From positions 62,001 to 126,000 of the forward strand of contig NZ_QZWZ01000006.1 of NCBI RefSeq assembly GCF_003601975.1: a stretch of DNA of 64,000 nt, written 5' to 3'. The DNA comes from Mesorhizobium waimense (GTDB lineage: Bacteria > Pseudomonadota > Alphaproteobacteria > Rhizobiales > Rhizobiaceae). The position numbers and the translations under genes are program-made. Numbering within the stretch: position 1 is the stretch's first letter; every line of letters starts with the position of its first letter. Below, one piece after another: positions 7,512 to 15,826 of the stretch. Under the pieces are notes generated by a model that was not told where the DNA came from, searched no databases, and was given only the letters and a program-made list of their open reading frames with translations.

Positions 7512-8477
7512 TTACTTGCCGCGGCGGCGCAGGCCGTCGAAGTAGACGATGACGATGATTAGCACACCGGTGATGATGCGCTGCCAGAAGGCGTTGACGT
7601 TGAGCAGGTTGGCGCCGTTGTTGATGGTGGCGAGGATGAAGGCGCCGAGCAGCGGCCCGTGCACTGAGCCGACCGCGCCGAACAGCGAGGTGCCGCCGAT
7701 CACCGAGGAGGCGATCGCCTGCAGTTCCCAGCCTTCGGCCTGGGTCGGATTGCCGATGCCGATGCGCGATGCCAGCAGCACGCCGACGAAGGCGGCGCAC
7801 AGGCCGGACAGCGTGTAGGCCATGTAGATGGTGCGCTGGACGTTGACGCCCGACAGGCGCGAGGCCTCGGCATTGGAGCCGACCGAGAACAGATAGCGGC
7901 CCCAGCGGCTGTGATGCAGGAAGATGTAGGCCGGGATGCCGACCAGGATCACCATCCAGAACAGATTGGGGACGCCGACAAAGGAGCTGCGCGAGAATTC
8001 CTGGAAGGCGTCGTTGTTGATCGAGATCGAGTTGCCGTTGGTCATCAACAGGCCGATGCCGCGCAGCGATGTCAGCGTCGCCAGCGTGATGATGAAGGGC
8101 GGCAGGCCCATCTTGACGATGCCGAAGCCATGGAACAGGCCAATGGCAACGCCGACCAGCAATGTGATAAGGATGGCGAGGAAGACCGGCACGCCGGCAT
8201 TGATCAGCATGGCGGCGATGACGGTGGCAAAGCCGACCACGGCGCCGACGGAAAGGTCGATGCCGCCTGTGATGATGACGAAGGTCTGGCCGACCGCCAG
8301 GATGGCGATCATCGAACCCTGACGGAGCAGGTTCGAGATGTTGTTGCCCGAAGCGAAGCTTTGCGTCGCCACTGACAGGATGACCCACAACAGAACCAGC
8401 AGCGCCAGCAGTGTCAGCCCGAACAGGGCGTTGTAGTTGCGCTTCGGTTTTTCGGCGGCAATGGCCTCGGTGCTCAT
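7512..8477 (-). CDS. Ribose-type (CUT2) sugar ABC transporter permease
   Basis: This 321-residue inner-membrane protein has eight to ten hydrophobic segments and the RbsC-type motifs ITGGIDLSVGAVVG and GNPTQAEGWELQAIASSVIGGTS. It forms the channel for the sugar delivered by the binding protein at 10154-11149, driven by the ATPase at 8474-10027. The start overlaps the ATPase stop by four bases (ATGA). The family imports pentoses, hexoses and deoxy-hexoses as monosaccharides, which fits the non-phosphorylative pathway enzymes around it. Confidence 0.93.
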   Translation of the reverse strand: MSTEAIAAEKPKRNYNALFGLTLLALLVLLWVILSVATQSFASGNNISNLLRQGSMIAILAVGQTFVIITGGIDLSVGAVVGFATVIAAMLINAGVPVFLAILITLLVGVAIGLFHGFGIVKMGLPPFIITLATLTSLRGIGLLMTNGNSISINNDAFQEFSRSSFVGVPNLFWMVILVGIPAYIFLHHSRWGRYLFSVGSNAEASRLSGVNVQRTIYMAYTLSGLCAAFVGVLLASRIGIGNPTQAEGWELQAIASSVIGGTSLFGAVGSVHGPLLGAFILATINNGANLLNVNAFWQRIITGVLIIVIVYFDGLRRRGK

Positions 8478-10027
8478 TTCTGTCCTCCCAGCTTTTCTTG
8501 TTTCTCGGCGAGCGCCTGCGTGAGAATGTCCTCGTGATTGGCGGTGCGAAACCCGTGCGTGGCCACCAGCTTGCCGCGCCGGAACACGTGCAGCGTGTCG
8601 GCCAGCTCATAGACCTCCGGCAGATAGGACGAGATCAGGATGATGCCGGCGCCCTTGGACAGCAGGGCACCGAACAGGCGGTAGATCTCGGCCTTGGTGC
8701 CGACATCGACGCCGACCGTCGGCTCGTCGAAGATGAACAGCTTGGCGCCGTGCGCCAGCCATTTGCCGATGACGATCTTCTGCTGGTTGCCGCCGGACAG
8801 GCTGGACGCGAGAGCGTTGCGCGTCGGCGTCTTGATCCTGAGGCCGGCGATCTGGCGATCGGCCTCGGTCTTTTCCTTGGCGCCTGAGATCAGCATGTTG
8901 CTTGAGATGCGCTTGTAGATCGGCAAATTGAGGTTGAGGCCGACCGGCAGGTTGAGGCACAGGCCCTGGTCGCGGCGGCTTTCCGGCGCCAGCGCCATGC
9001 CGAGCCTGATCGCGTCGTGCTCGGAATTGACCTGGACCGGCTTGCCTTGCCAGAGGATCTGACCGGCCGACTTGCGGTGGCGGCCGTAGAGCGTGGTGAC
9101 GAACTCGCTGCGACCGGCGCCGATCAGGCCGTAGAGGCCGACGATCTCGCCGGCGCGCACCGACATCGACACATTCTCGAAGCCCTTGCCAGACAGGTTC
9201 TTGGCTTCGACGATCATCGCGCCGGGCGTGAAATGCTCCTTGTGGTAGACCTGTTCGATCGAGCGGTTGATCATCATCTTGACCAGCTCGGCGTCGTTGG
9301 TCTCGGCGATGTTCCTGGTGCCGACCAGCGTGCCGTCGCGCAGCACCGAGACGCGGTCGGCGAGCTCGAACACCTCTTCCATTCGGTGGCTGATGTAGAT
9401 GATGGTGACGCCTTCGCCCTTCAGCCGGCGGATCAGCTTGAATAGCTGGTCGGCCTCCTTGCGGGTGAGATAGGCGGTCGGCTCGTCGAAGATCAGGAAT
9501 TTCGTGCCGCGCACCGTTGCGCGAGCGGCGGCGATCAGCTGCTGCTGGCCGATGGTGAGATCACCGAGCACGACATGCGCCGGCAGGTCGAAGCCGAGAT
9601 CGTCGATGATCTTCTGTGCGTCCTTGACCATGGCCCGCTGCTGCAGGATGCCATAGCGCGAGTTCTCCTCGCCGAGGAACATGTTGGCGGCGACCGTCAG
9701 GTGACGGCAGAGTACGACCTCCTGGTGCACCGCATTGATACCGAGCGCCATCGCCTCGTGAGGGGTCGCCAGCGCTTCCGGCTTGCCTTCCCAGATGACG
9801 TCGCCTGAGGTGCGCGGCATGACGCCGGTCAGAAGCTTGATCAAAGTGGACTTGCCGGCGCCGTTCTCGCCGACGATGGCGTGGATCTCGCCGGACTTGA
9901 AGGCTAGGTCCACCGGCTTCAGCGCGTGCGTGCCGGGATACCGCTTCTCCAACCCCTTGAGTTCAAGGATCGTCCTGCCGGGCTCCAAGGTCGGGGCCGG
10001 GTGCAGTTCCTGCGCCGTGGACGTCAT
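8474..10027 (-). CDS. Ribose-type sugar ABC transporter ATPase (two ABC domains)
   Basis: The 517-residue protein contains two ABC domains, as in RbsA, MglA and XylG. The first has a full Walker A (GENGAGKST) and Walker B (FLIFDEPTAYL) but an altered signature, LTIGQQQ. The second has a degenerate Walker A (GLIGAGRSE) and a canonical LSGGNQQ signature with Walker B LFIFDEPTVGVD. This asymmetry is normal for the family. It is cotranscribed with the permease, and a strong hairpin (10109-10133) lies between it and the upstream binding-protein gene. Confidence 0.94.
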   Translation of the reverse strand: MTSTAQELHPAPTLEPGRTILELKGLEKRYPGTHALKPVDLAFKSGEIHAIVGENGAGKSTLIKLLTGVMPRTSGDVIWEGKPEALATPHEAMALGINAVHQEVVLCRHLTVAANMFLGEENSRYGILQQRAMVKDAQKIIDDLGFDLPAHVVLGDLTIGQQQLIAAARATVRGTKFLIFDEPTAYLTRKEADQLFKLIRRLKGEGVTIIYISHRMEEVFELADRVSVLRDGTLVGTRNIAETNDAELVKMMINRSIEQVYHKEHFTPGAMIVEAKNLSGKGFENVSMSVRAGEIVGLYGLIGAGRSEFVTTLYGRHRKSAGQILWQGKPVQVNSEHDAIRLGMALAPESRRDQGLCLNLPVGLNLNLPIYKRISSNMLISGAKEKTEADRQIAGLRIKTPTRNALASSLSGGNQQKIVIGKWLAHGAKLFIFDEPTVGVDVGTKAEIYRLFGALLSKGAGIILISSYLPEVYELADTLHVFRRGKLVATHGFRTANHEDILTQALAEKQEKLGGQK

Positions 10028-10108
10028 GACAATCCTCCCAGATTGGTCTTACGATTGGGCTCGTAGACCAGAGCCTGCCGCATCACGACTGAATCGGGAT
10101 GCGGGCTG

Positions 10109-10133
10109 TCTCCGGGGCAACGAGCCCCGGAGA
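10109..10133 (-). terminator. Perfect hairpin between binding-protein and ATPase genes
   Basis: Arms TCTCCGGGGC and GCCCCGGAGA (10 bp, perfect) enclose AACGA. There is no U-tract on the minus strand. Such stems after binding-protein genes usually allow partial read-through and protect the upstream mRNA, so that more binding protein than ATPase is made; that role is inferred. Confidence 0.55.
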
Positions 10134-10153
10134 AGATGCGCCCGTGGCGATGC

Positions 10154-11149
10154 TTAGTCGAGCTTCGGGTTGAGCAGCGCGTCGATCTTCGGCTCTTTCA
10201 TGTTGGCCTTGGTGACCAGGTTGGCGCCGGTGTCGACATTGGCCTCGACCTTCTCGTTCTTCGAGGCGGCGAGCGCGGTCTTGATGCCGTCATAGCCCAT
10301 CCGGTACGGGTCCTGCACGACGAGGCCGGAAATGACGCCGTCATTGAGGAACTTGATCAGCTTCTCGTCGCTGTCGAAACCGATCAGACCGACCTTGCCG
10401 GCAAGGTTGTTCTCGGCGATCGCCTGGCCGACGCCCTGTGCCATGATCAGGTTGGAGGCGAAGATGCCCTTCAGGTCAGGGTTGGCGGTGATCAGGTCAG
10501 TGGCGATGTTGAGGCCGGTCGTGGCCTGGCCGTCGGCATATTTGTCGGCAACCAGTTCGAGGCCCGGATATTTCGCCTTGAGCTGTTCCTTGAAGCCTTG
10601 AGCGCGCTGCTCGAGCGAGCCGGCGCCGGGAAGCGCGGTGATCAGCGCAACCTTGCCCTCGACCTTGCCGCCATTGGCCTCGCCAATGGCCGCGGCGAGA
10701 CCGTCAGCGGCGACGCGGCCACCCTGGACGTTGTCGGTGGTCAGGAACGAGGTGAAGGCCTTGGAGTCGGCCCCGGAGTCGATGCCGATGATCTTCACCT
10801 TGGTGGCAGCCTCGTCGATCGGCTTGCCGAGCGCCTTGGCTTCGGTCGGTGCGATGACGACGGCGGCCGGGTTGCCGGCGACGGCGTTCTCGAGGATCGA
10901 GATCTGGCCGTTGACGTCGGTTTCGGCCTGGGCGCCGAGCTCCGGCACGTTGACGCCGAGGTCCTTGCCGGCCTTGCGGGCACCGGCGAGCACGATCTGC
11001 CAGTAGAAGGAGGTGGTGTCCTTGACGATGATTGGGATGGTCACGTCCGCCGCCGAAGCCGGTGCCGAGTGCAACGCACCTGCAAGCATCGAGGCGGCCG
11101 CGAGTGCCACGAAGGCGCGGCGGTTGAGAATGCTGGTCACAAATTTCAT
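10154..11149 (-). CDS. Periplasmic sugar-binding protein (ribose-binding type)
   Basis: The 331-residue protein has a signal peptide (basic MKFVTSILNRRAF, a hydrophobic stretch, then PASAADV) and the two-lobe fold of RbsB-type binding proteins, with the internal pattern GRVAADGLAAAIGEANGG and LIGFDSDEKLIKFLNDG. It delivers a monosaccharide to the adjacent permease and ATPase. The start is supported by GGGAGGAACCCTC just upstream. It is the first gene of the transport unit; a 335-base gap with operator-like sequences precedes it. The bound sugar cannot be read from the sequence. Confidence 0.92.
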   Translation of the reverse strand: MKFVTSILNRRAFVALAAASMLAGALHSAPASAADVTIPIIVKDTTSFYWQIVLAGARKAGKDLGVNVPELGAQAETDVNGQISILENAVAGNPAAVVIAPTEAKALGKPIDEAATKVKIIGIDSGADSKAFTSFLTTDNVQGGRVAADGLAAAIGEANGGKVEGKVALITALPGAGSLEQRAQGFKEQLKAKYPGLELVADKYADGQATTGLNIATDLITANPDLKGIFASNLIMAQGVGQAIAENNLAGKVGLIGFDSDEKLIKFLNDGVISGLVVQDPYRMGYDGIKTALAASKNEKVEANVDTGANLVTKANMKEPKIDALLNPKLD

Positions 11150-11221
11150 GAGGGTTCCTCCCTAGATCGCCCGGTGAAGGTTACGGAAGCTCCATTCGGA
11201 TAGGCGCGGCCCAAACAGAAC

Positions 11222-11241
11222 TTTATCAATAAAAAACATTT
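11222..11241. promoter_or_regulatory. TTTATCnnnAAAAAACATTT motif, copy 1 (before the binding-protein gene)
   Basis: This motif lies 73 bases upstream of the binding-protein start. The same letters and spacing recur at 14119-14138, before the dehydratase gene and in the same orientation relative to it. Outer bases also form a short inverted repeat (TATCAA ... TTGATA). It is a candidate operator for the GntR regulator at 14311-15228. Confidence 0.55.
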
Positions 11242-11379
11242 GCCGCTTTTTGATAGTGCATCGATCCGGCCGACGCAAGCGGTGTTTCATATCGTCTCCG
11301 CGTGGCCTCGACAGGAGGCAAGCCTCCCTTCGCCGGTCCTCTTGCCACGTTCGGATGCTTCCGATCCTCTCCGATCGAT

Positions 11380-11423
11380 ATGGAATGTTAATTCCATCAT
11401 CATGTCAATATGGAATATTCATT
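11380..11423. promoter_or_regulatory. Two tandem ATATGGAAT-type palindromic sites 30 bp apart
   Basis: The first site, ATGGAAT-GTTA-ATTCCAT (11380-11397), has perfect 7-bp arms. The second, ATGGAATATTCATT (11410-11423), repeats it in 15 of 17 aligned bases, 30 bp downstream, so both face the same side of the helix. They lie in the 335-base gap between the aldo/keto reductase and binding-protein genes. The regulator that would bind is unknown. Confidence 0.5.
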
Positions 11424-11484
11424 CTCTCGCGATCGTGAAGCTGTTTTCATGCCGACCACCCAGTTGGACAATAGGCTCGTTGCC

Positions 11485-12483
11485 TCAGCCGAGTTCCTGC
11501 ACCACCGTATAGGGATCGTATCTGGCGAATTCCGCTGGCGGCACGGGGGTTTCGAGCAGCTCCAGATTGCGCGTCAGATTGGCCGGCTTGGCGGTGCCGG
11601 TCAGCACGGAAGCGACGACGGGTTCGTGCAGCGGGAACTGGAAGGCTGCGGCTGCGAGCGGGTAGCCGCCCTCGGCGGCGATCTTCTCCATCGCATCGAC
11701 GCGGTCGAGAATATCCTTGCCGGCCGGCTGGTAGTCGAAATGCGCGCCCTGCACCGGGCCGGTTGCCAGAATGCCCGAATTGAACACGCCGCCGATGATC
11801 AGCGAGGTCTGCCGCTCCCGGCAAAGCGGCAGCAATTCGGCTTCGGCGCTACGGTCGAGCAGCGAGTAGCGGCTGGCGAGCAGGATGCAGTCGAGCGGCG
11901 CGCGGTTGAGCACGTCGAGGCAGATCTGCACCTCGTTGACGCCGAGGCCATAGGCGGAAATCGTGCCTGACGTCTTTAGCTCGTCGAGCGCCTTCAGCCC
12001 ACCGTCCATCAGCTGGCGGAAATGCAGCTTCGTCTTCTCGACGCCATGCGTGTAGGTGCCGATGTCATGGACAAACAGGATGTCTATCCTGTTTAGGCCG
12101 AGCCGCGCATAGGAGAACTCGACCGAGCGCATGATGCCGTCATAGGAATAGTCGTAGTCGAGCGCGAAGGGCAGCGGATCGACATAGGAGTGATCGGGAA
12201 CCCGGTCCTCCGGCACCGGGCGGAACAGCCGGCCGACCTTGGTCGAAAGCACGTAGGAGTCGCGCGGCTTGTAGCGCAGGAAGTCGCCGAAGCGGCGTTC
12301 CGACAGGCCGAAGCCGTAGAAGGGCGCGGTATCGAAATAGCGCAGGCCGGCGTCCCAGGCGGTCTGCAGCGTTTCCATCGCCACATCGCGCGGGCAGGCC
12401 CGGTAGAGCCCGCCGATCGCCGCGCCGCCGAAGCTTATCTCGGTGACGTCGAGCGCAGTTGTGCCGATGCGGCGCTTGTCCAT
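11485..12483 (-). CDS. Aldo/keto reductase, likely L-fucose (aldose) 1-dehydrogenase
   Basis: The 332-residue protein has the AKR catalytic tetrad: Asp and Tyr in FDTAPFYGFGLSE, Lys in STKVGR and His in FVHDIG. It resembles the branch that includes D-threo-aldose (L-fucose) dehydrogenase and AKR-type pyridoxal dehydrogenases. Such an enzyme would oxidise the sugar at C1 to a lactone for the COG3618 lactonase in the same cluster. It follows the dehydratase gene by 62 bases and shares its direction. The role is inferred from the family branch and context. Confidence 0.82.
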   Translation of the reverse strand: MDKRRIGTTALDVTEISFGGAAIGGLYRACPRDVAMETLQTAWDAGLRYFDTAPFYGFGLSERRFGDFLRYKPRDSYVLSTKVGRLFRPVPEDRVPDHSYVDPLPFALDYDYSYDGIMRSVEFSYARLGLNRIDILFVHDIGTYTHGVEKTKLHFRQLMDGGLKALDELKTSGTISAYGLGVNEVQICLDVLNRAPLDCILLASRYSLLDRSAEAELLPLCRERQTSLIIGGVFNSGILATGPVQGAHFDYQPAGKDILDRVDAMEKIAAEGGYPLAAAAFQFPLHEPVVASVLTGTAKPANLTRNLELLETPVPPAEFARYDPYTVVQELG

Positions 12484-12544
12484 TGCAAAGCCTCCCCTTC
12501 CGGCCGCTGGCCGGTTTGAAAATGTCTGGTTGGTCGTGGCTGGT

Positions 12545-14050
12545 CTACAGCGTCGCTCCGAGGTGCCAGGGCACGAACTCGTTGTCGCCGTAGCCGAACT
12601 CCTCGCTCTTGGTCTTGCGGCCCGAAGCCGTCTCGACGATCAGCTCGAAGATCTCGCGGCCCATGCCGGCGATGGTCTTCTCGCCGGAGGCGATGACACC
12701 GCAATTGACGTCCATGTCCTCTTCCATGGTGTGATACATGGTCGAGTTGCTGGCGACTTTGATCGATGGCGTCGGCCGGCAGCCGAAGCAGGAGCCGCGG
12801 CCGGTGGTGAAGACGATGACGTTGGCGCCGCCCGCCACCTGACCGGTGGCCGAAACCGGGTCGTAGCCGGGCGTGTCCATGAACACCAGGCCGTGTCCGC
12901 TGACCTTCTCGGCATAGCCGAAGACGCCGTTGAGCGGCGTCTGGCCGCCCTTGGCCACCGCGCCCAGCGACTTCTCCAGGATGGTGGTGAGGCCACCGCG
13001 CTTGTTGCCAGGCGAAGGGTTGTTGTCGATCGAGGCGCCGTGCTTGGCGACATGGTCCTCCCACCACTTGATATAACCGTCGAGCTTGGCGGCGATCTCC
13101 GGGCTCGCGGCGCGATAGGCAAGCAGATGCTCGGCGCCATAGATCTCCGTGGTCTCGGACAGGATACCGATGCCGCCGACGTCGGCGAGGATGTCGACAG
13201 CAGCACCCAGCGCCGGATTGGCGGTGATCCCGGACATGCCGTCGGAGCCGCCGCATTGCAGGCCGACAACGATCTCGCTGACCGGGATCGGCTCACGCTT
13301 CAGCCGGCCGACTTCCTCAGCGATCTCGGCCAGCACGCCCATCGCCTTCTCGACCGATTTGCGCGAGCCGCCGGCCTCCTGGATGTTGAAATGGCGTTTA
13401 CCGGCGGCGACGCCCTTCTGGCCGTAAAGGGTAAGCTGGTTGACCTCGCAGCCCAAGCCCACCATCAGCACGCCGCCGAAATTCGGATGGCGGGCATAGC
13501 CGGCCAGCGTGCGGTGCAGAACCATCATGCCGTCGCCGGTGCCGCTCATGCCGCAGCCCTGGCCGTGGACGATCGGCACGAAGCCGTCGATCCCCGGATA
13601 TTTCGGCAGCAGCTCGCGGTTGGCCTGGTCGGCGATGGCGTGGCAGACGGTGGCCGAACAATTGACGCTGGCGACGATGCCGATGAAGTTGCGCGTGCCG
13701 GCGCGGCCGTCGGCCCGGCGGTAGCCCATGAAAGTGCGGGCGCGGTCGGTTTCCGTCGCGTGCTCGGCCTCGCTCGGCGGCACCACGGGCAGGCGGCCGG
13801 ACTCGAAGACCAGATTGTGCGAATGGACGTGCTCGCCGGGCGCGATGTCCTGCGTGGCGCGGCCGATCGCCTGGGCATACTTCACCACCGCGTCGCCGGT
13901 CGCGATCGACTTGATCGCCACCTTGTGGCCGGGCTCGATCAGCGCGGCGGCAACGGCGCCGCCCGGCAGCACAGTGCCGATTTCGATGCGGCCATTGGCG
14001 ACCGCGACATTGTCGGCCGGGGAAAGAAGAATGCTGTTTGCGGCGTTCAC
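12545..14050 (-). CDS. UxaA-family sugar-acid dehydratase (SAF plus altronate dehydratase domains)
   Basis: The protein of about 501 residues has an N-terminal SAF domain (residues 1-90, with ILLSPADNVAVANGRIEIG) and a long UxaA/GarD domain with RTFMGYRRADGRAGTRNFIG, HGQGCGMSG, GLQCGGSDGMSG and TGRGSCFGCRPTPSIKV. The cysteines and glycines of these motifs are conserved in iron-dependent altronate/galactarate dehydratases. Here it probably dehydrates L-fuconate or a similar aldonate. The GTG at 14050 follows AGGAAACTGCCC and matches family N-termini; an ATG at 14095 would add 15 residues. It is the first gene of the catabolic unit. Confidence 0.85.
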   Translation of the reverse strand: MNAANSILLSPADNVAVANGRIEIGTVLPGGAVAAALIEPGHKVAIKSIATGDAVVKYAQAIGRATQDIAPGEHVHSHNLVFESGRLPVVPPSEAEHATETDRARTFMGYRRADGRAGTRNFIGIVASVNCSATVCHAIADQANRELLPKYPGIDGFVPIVHGQGCGMSGTGDGMMVLHRTLAGYARHPNFGGVLMVGLGCEVNQLTLYGQKGVAAGKRHFNIQEAGGSRKSVEKAMGVLAEIAEEVGRLKREPIPVSEIVVGLQCGGSDGMSGITANPALGAAVDILADVGGIGILSETTEIYGAEHLLAYRAASPEIAAKLDGYIKWWEDHVAKHGASIDNNPSPGNKRGGLTTILEKSLGAVAKGGQTPLNGVFGYAEKVSGHGLVFMDTPGYDPVSATGQVAGGANVIVFTTGRGSCFGCRPTPSIKVASNSTMYHTMEEDMDVNCGVIASGEKTIAGMGREIFELIVETASGRKTKSEEFGYGDNEFVPWHLGATL

Positions 14051-14118
14051 GGGCAGTTTCCTGGGAGTTCCTGGGATGCGCTGGCGGATTGACATCAGCC
14101 TGTTAGCAGATAATGTCT

Positions 14119-14138
14119 TTTATCGTGAAAAAACATTT
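14119..14138. promoter_or_regulatory. TTTATCnnnAAAAAACATTT motif, copy 2 (before the dehydratase gene)
   Basis: This is the second copy of the motif at 11222-11241. It is embedded in a larger inverted repeat, GAAAAAACA (14127-14135) and TGTTTTTTC (14149-14157), whose half-site centres are 22 bp apart, about two helical turns. It sits between the divergent dehydratase and GntR genes, where a regulator could control both. Confidence 0.6.
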
Positions 14139-14310
14139 TTACGTCAATTGTTTTTTCAGCGAAGACCGTGCGCCGGTGGATGCATGGAGGATAGGGAGCC
14201 GCGCCTGACACGGAAGGCGATTCCGCTTTTTTCGAGCATGCGCTAGGAACATCTGTCATAGCGCGCTTCAAGCCGGCCATAGCAAGCGCCGGCGCGCAAC
14301 GGGGCAGGGG

Positions 14311-15228
14311 ATGTCGAAGAGCAACAACGTCTACAAGGACGCCTACAACCGCTGCTTGCGGCTGCTCGATGAAACCAGGAGCCTGCCGTCGGAGCCGGAA
14401 CTCGGCACGCTGCTCGGCGTCAGCCGCACGACGGTGCGCAGCATTCTGGCGCGCATGGAAGAGACTGGGCTGATCGCCTGGAACAAGCGCAGCAAGATGG
14501 TCCTGCGCGCGCCGCGGCCGGACGATTTCTTCCCCGAGGAAGAGACCGACACGCTGGCCGAGATCATCGAGCGCTCCTTCATGCGGCGGTTGCTTGCCGG
14601 CGGCGCGGAGGCGGGCATGCAGATCAACGAACTTGAGCTGGCGCGTGAGATCGGCGTCGGCACCACCAGCGTGCGCGAGTTCCTGATCCGCTTTTCCCGC
14701 TTCGGCCTGATCGAGAAGCGGCGCAACAGCCACTGGGTGCTGAAGGGTTTTACGCGAGCCTTCGCGCTCGAACTGACCGAAATCCGCGAGATGTTCGAAC
14801 TGCGCTCGGCGGCAGCGTTTGCCGCCCTGCCGGAAGAAAGTCCGGTTTGGGCCGATCTCGACCGGCTGGAGGACGAGCACCGCCTGCTGGCGCGCGAAAT
14901 CGCCACCCGCTTCAACGAATTCTCCGAGCTGGACGAGCGCTTCCACCGGCTGATCCATCGCGCCTCGCACAATCGCTTCATCGTCGATTTCTACGACGTC
15001 ATCGCCATGATCTTCCATTACCACTACCAGTGGAACAAGGCGCAGGAGCGCGAACGCAACGAAGTCGCGGTGGCGGAGCATCTGGTCTATATCGCGGCGC
15101 TCAAATCGCGCGATCTCGGCAAGGTCGACGCCGCCTGCCGCAAGCACCTGAAGTCGGCGCGCAACACGCTGCTGACGTCGATCCCTGAGGCCGGCAGCCG
15201 CAGCGCGCCTGAAGCGCGCCGTGCCTAA
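14311..15228 (+). CDS. GntR-family regulator with two N-terminal winged helices and an FCD domain
   Basis: The 305-residue protein has a first winged-helix-like segment at about residues 10-65 (LPSEPELGTLLGVSRTTVRS) and a second at about 85-155 (LELAREIGVGTTSVREFLIR). A helical FCD ligand domain follows at about 165-285, including MFELRSAAAF and the histidines of FHRLIHRASHNRF and RKHL. Most FadR/GntR proteins have one DNA-binding domain, so the doubled arrangement is unusual. It is divergent from the sugar-acid dehydratase and probably controls the cluster by binding the shared motif near 14119 and 11222. The start has AGGGG close upstream. Confidence 0.85.
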   Translation: MSKSNNVYKDAYNRCLRLLDETRSLPSEPELGTLLGVSRTTVRSILARMEETGLIAWNKRSKMVLRAPRPDDFFPEEETDTLAEIIERSFMRRLLAGGAEAGMQINELELAREIGVGTTSVREFLIRFSRFGLIEKRRNSHWVLKGFTRAFALELTEIREMFELRSAAAFAALPEESPVWADLDRLEDEHRLLAREIATRFNEFSELDERFHRLIHRASHNRFIVDFYDVIAMIFHYHYQWNKAQERERNEVAVAEHLVYIAALKSRDLGKVDAACRKHLKSARNTLLTSIPEAGSRSAPEARRA

Positions 15229-15347
15229 CGGTTTGGATGCCGCGCCACCCATTGATCGCGCCGCGTTGCCGCAGCAATGATTTGACGATTTTCGCCCCGT
15301 TGGCCGCGTGCTAGGTATCTGCCATTGCTGATCAAAGAGGCAGGTCC

Positions 15348-15728
15348 TTGAACATCCGGCGGAGACGATGGAGCATGACGGCCGCGCTTGTCGCGGCCTA
15401 TCTGCTGCTCATCCAGTCGACGCTCGGCGCGTTCGCATTCGGCACGGCGCCGGATGCCTCACTGCTCGACGCCTTCGGCAACGTCATCTGCACCCATGAG
15501 GGCGCTGCCCAGCCTCCCGGCGGCGATCCGCACCAGCAGCACGTGCCGGCCTGCTGCATGCTCGGCTGCAGCACGGCTTCCGCGGTTCATGCATCGCCGC
15601 CCGATGCCGGCGCATTGGCCACCAGTCTCTCCTTCGAGGCCGTCGCCTTCGCGCTGCCGGCCTTCAGGCATCTCGATTTCGCCCGTGATCGCTCTCCATC
15701 GAATCCGCGTGCGCCACCGGCGTCCTGA
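15348..15728 (+). CDS. DUF2946-type exported protein, first gene of the copper cluster
   Basis: The 126-residue protein has a hydrophobic signal or anchor (MTAALVAAYLLLIQSTLGAFAFG) followed by a His/Cys-rich middle (CTHEGAAQPPGGDPHQQHVPACC, MLGCS). This arrangement fits the small DUF2946 family often found beside copper genes, and the Cys/His residues could bind metal. Start TTG 15348 was chosen because AGAGG lies about ten bases upstream; ATG 15375 is an alternative. It precedes the PCuAC, YcnI and CopC-CopD genes in the same direction. Function is unknown and the metal link is inferred from context. Confidence 0.7.
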   Translation: MNIRRRRWSMTAALVAAYLLLIQSTLGAFAFGTAPDASLLDAFGNVICTHEGAAQPPGGDPHQQHVPACCMLGCSTASAVHASPPDAGALATSLSFEAVAFALPAFRHLDFARDRSPSNPRAPPAS

Positions 15729-15826
15729 GCAAACGCGGCCTCGCGGAACCTTTCGCGGGCGCACCCATCCAACGCTGAACTGATCGCGACCGGCCAATGG
15801 CGCGATATCGCATCCATGGAGCTATC

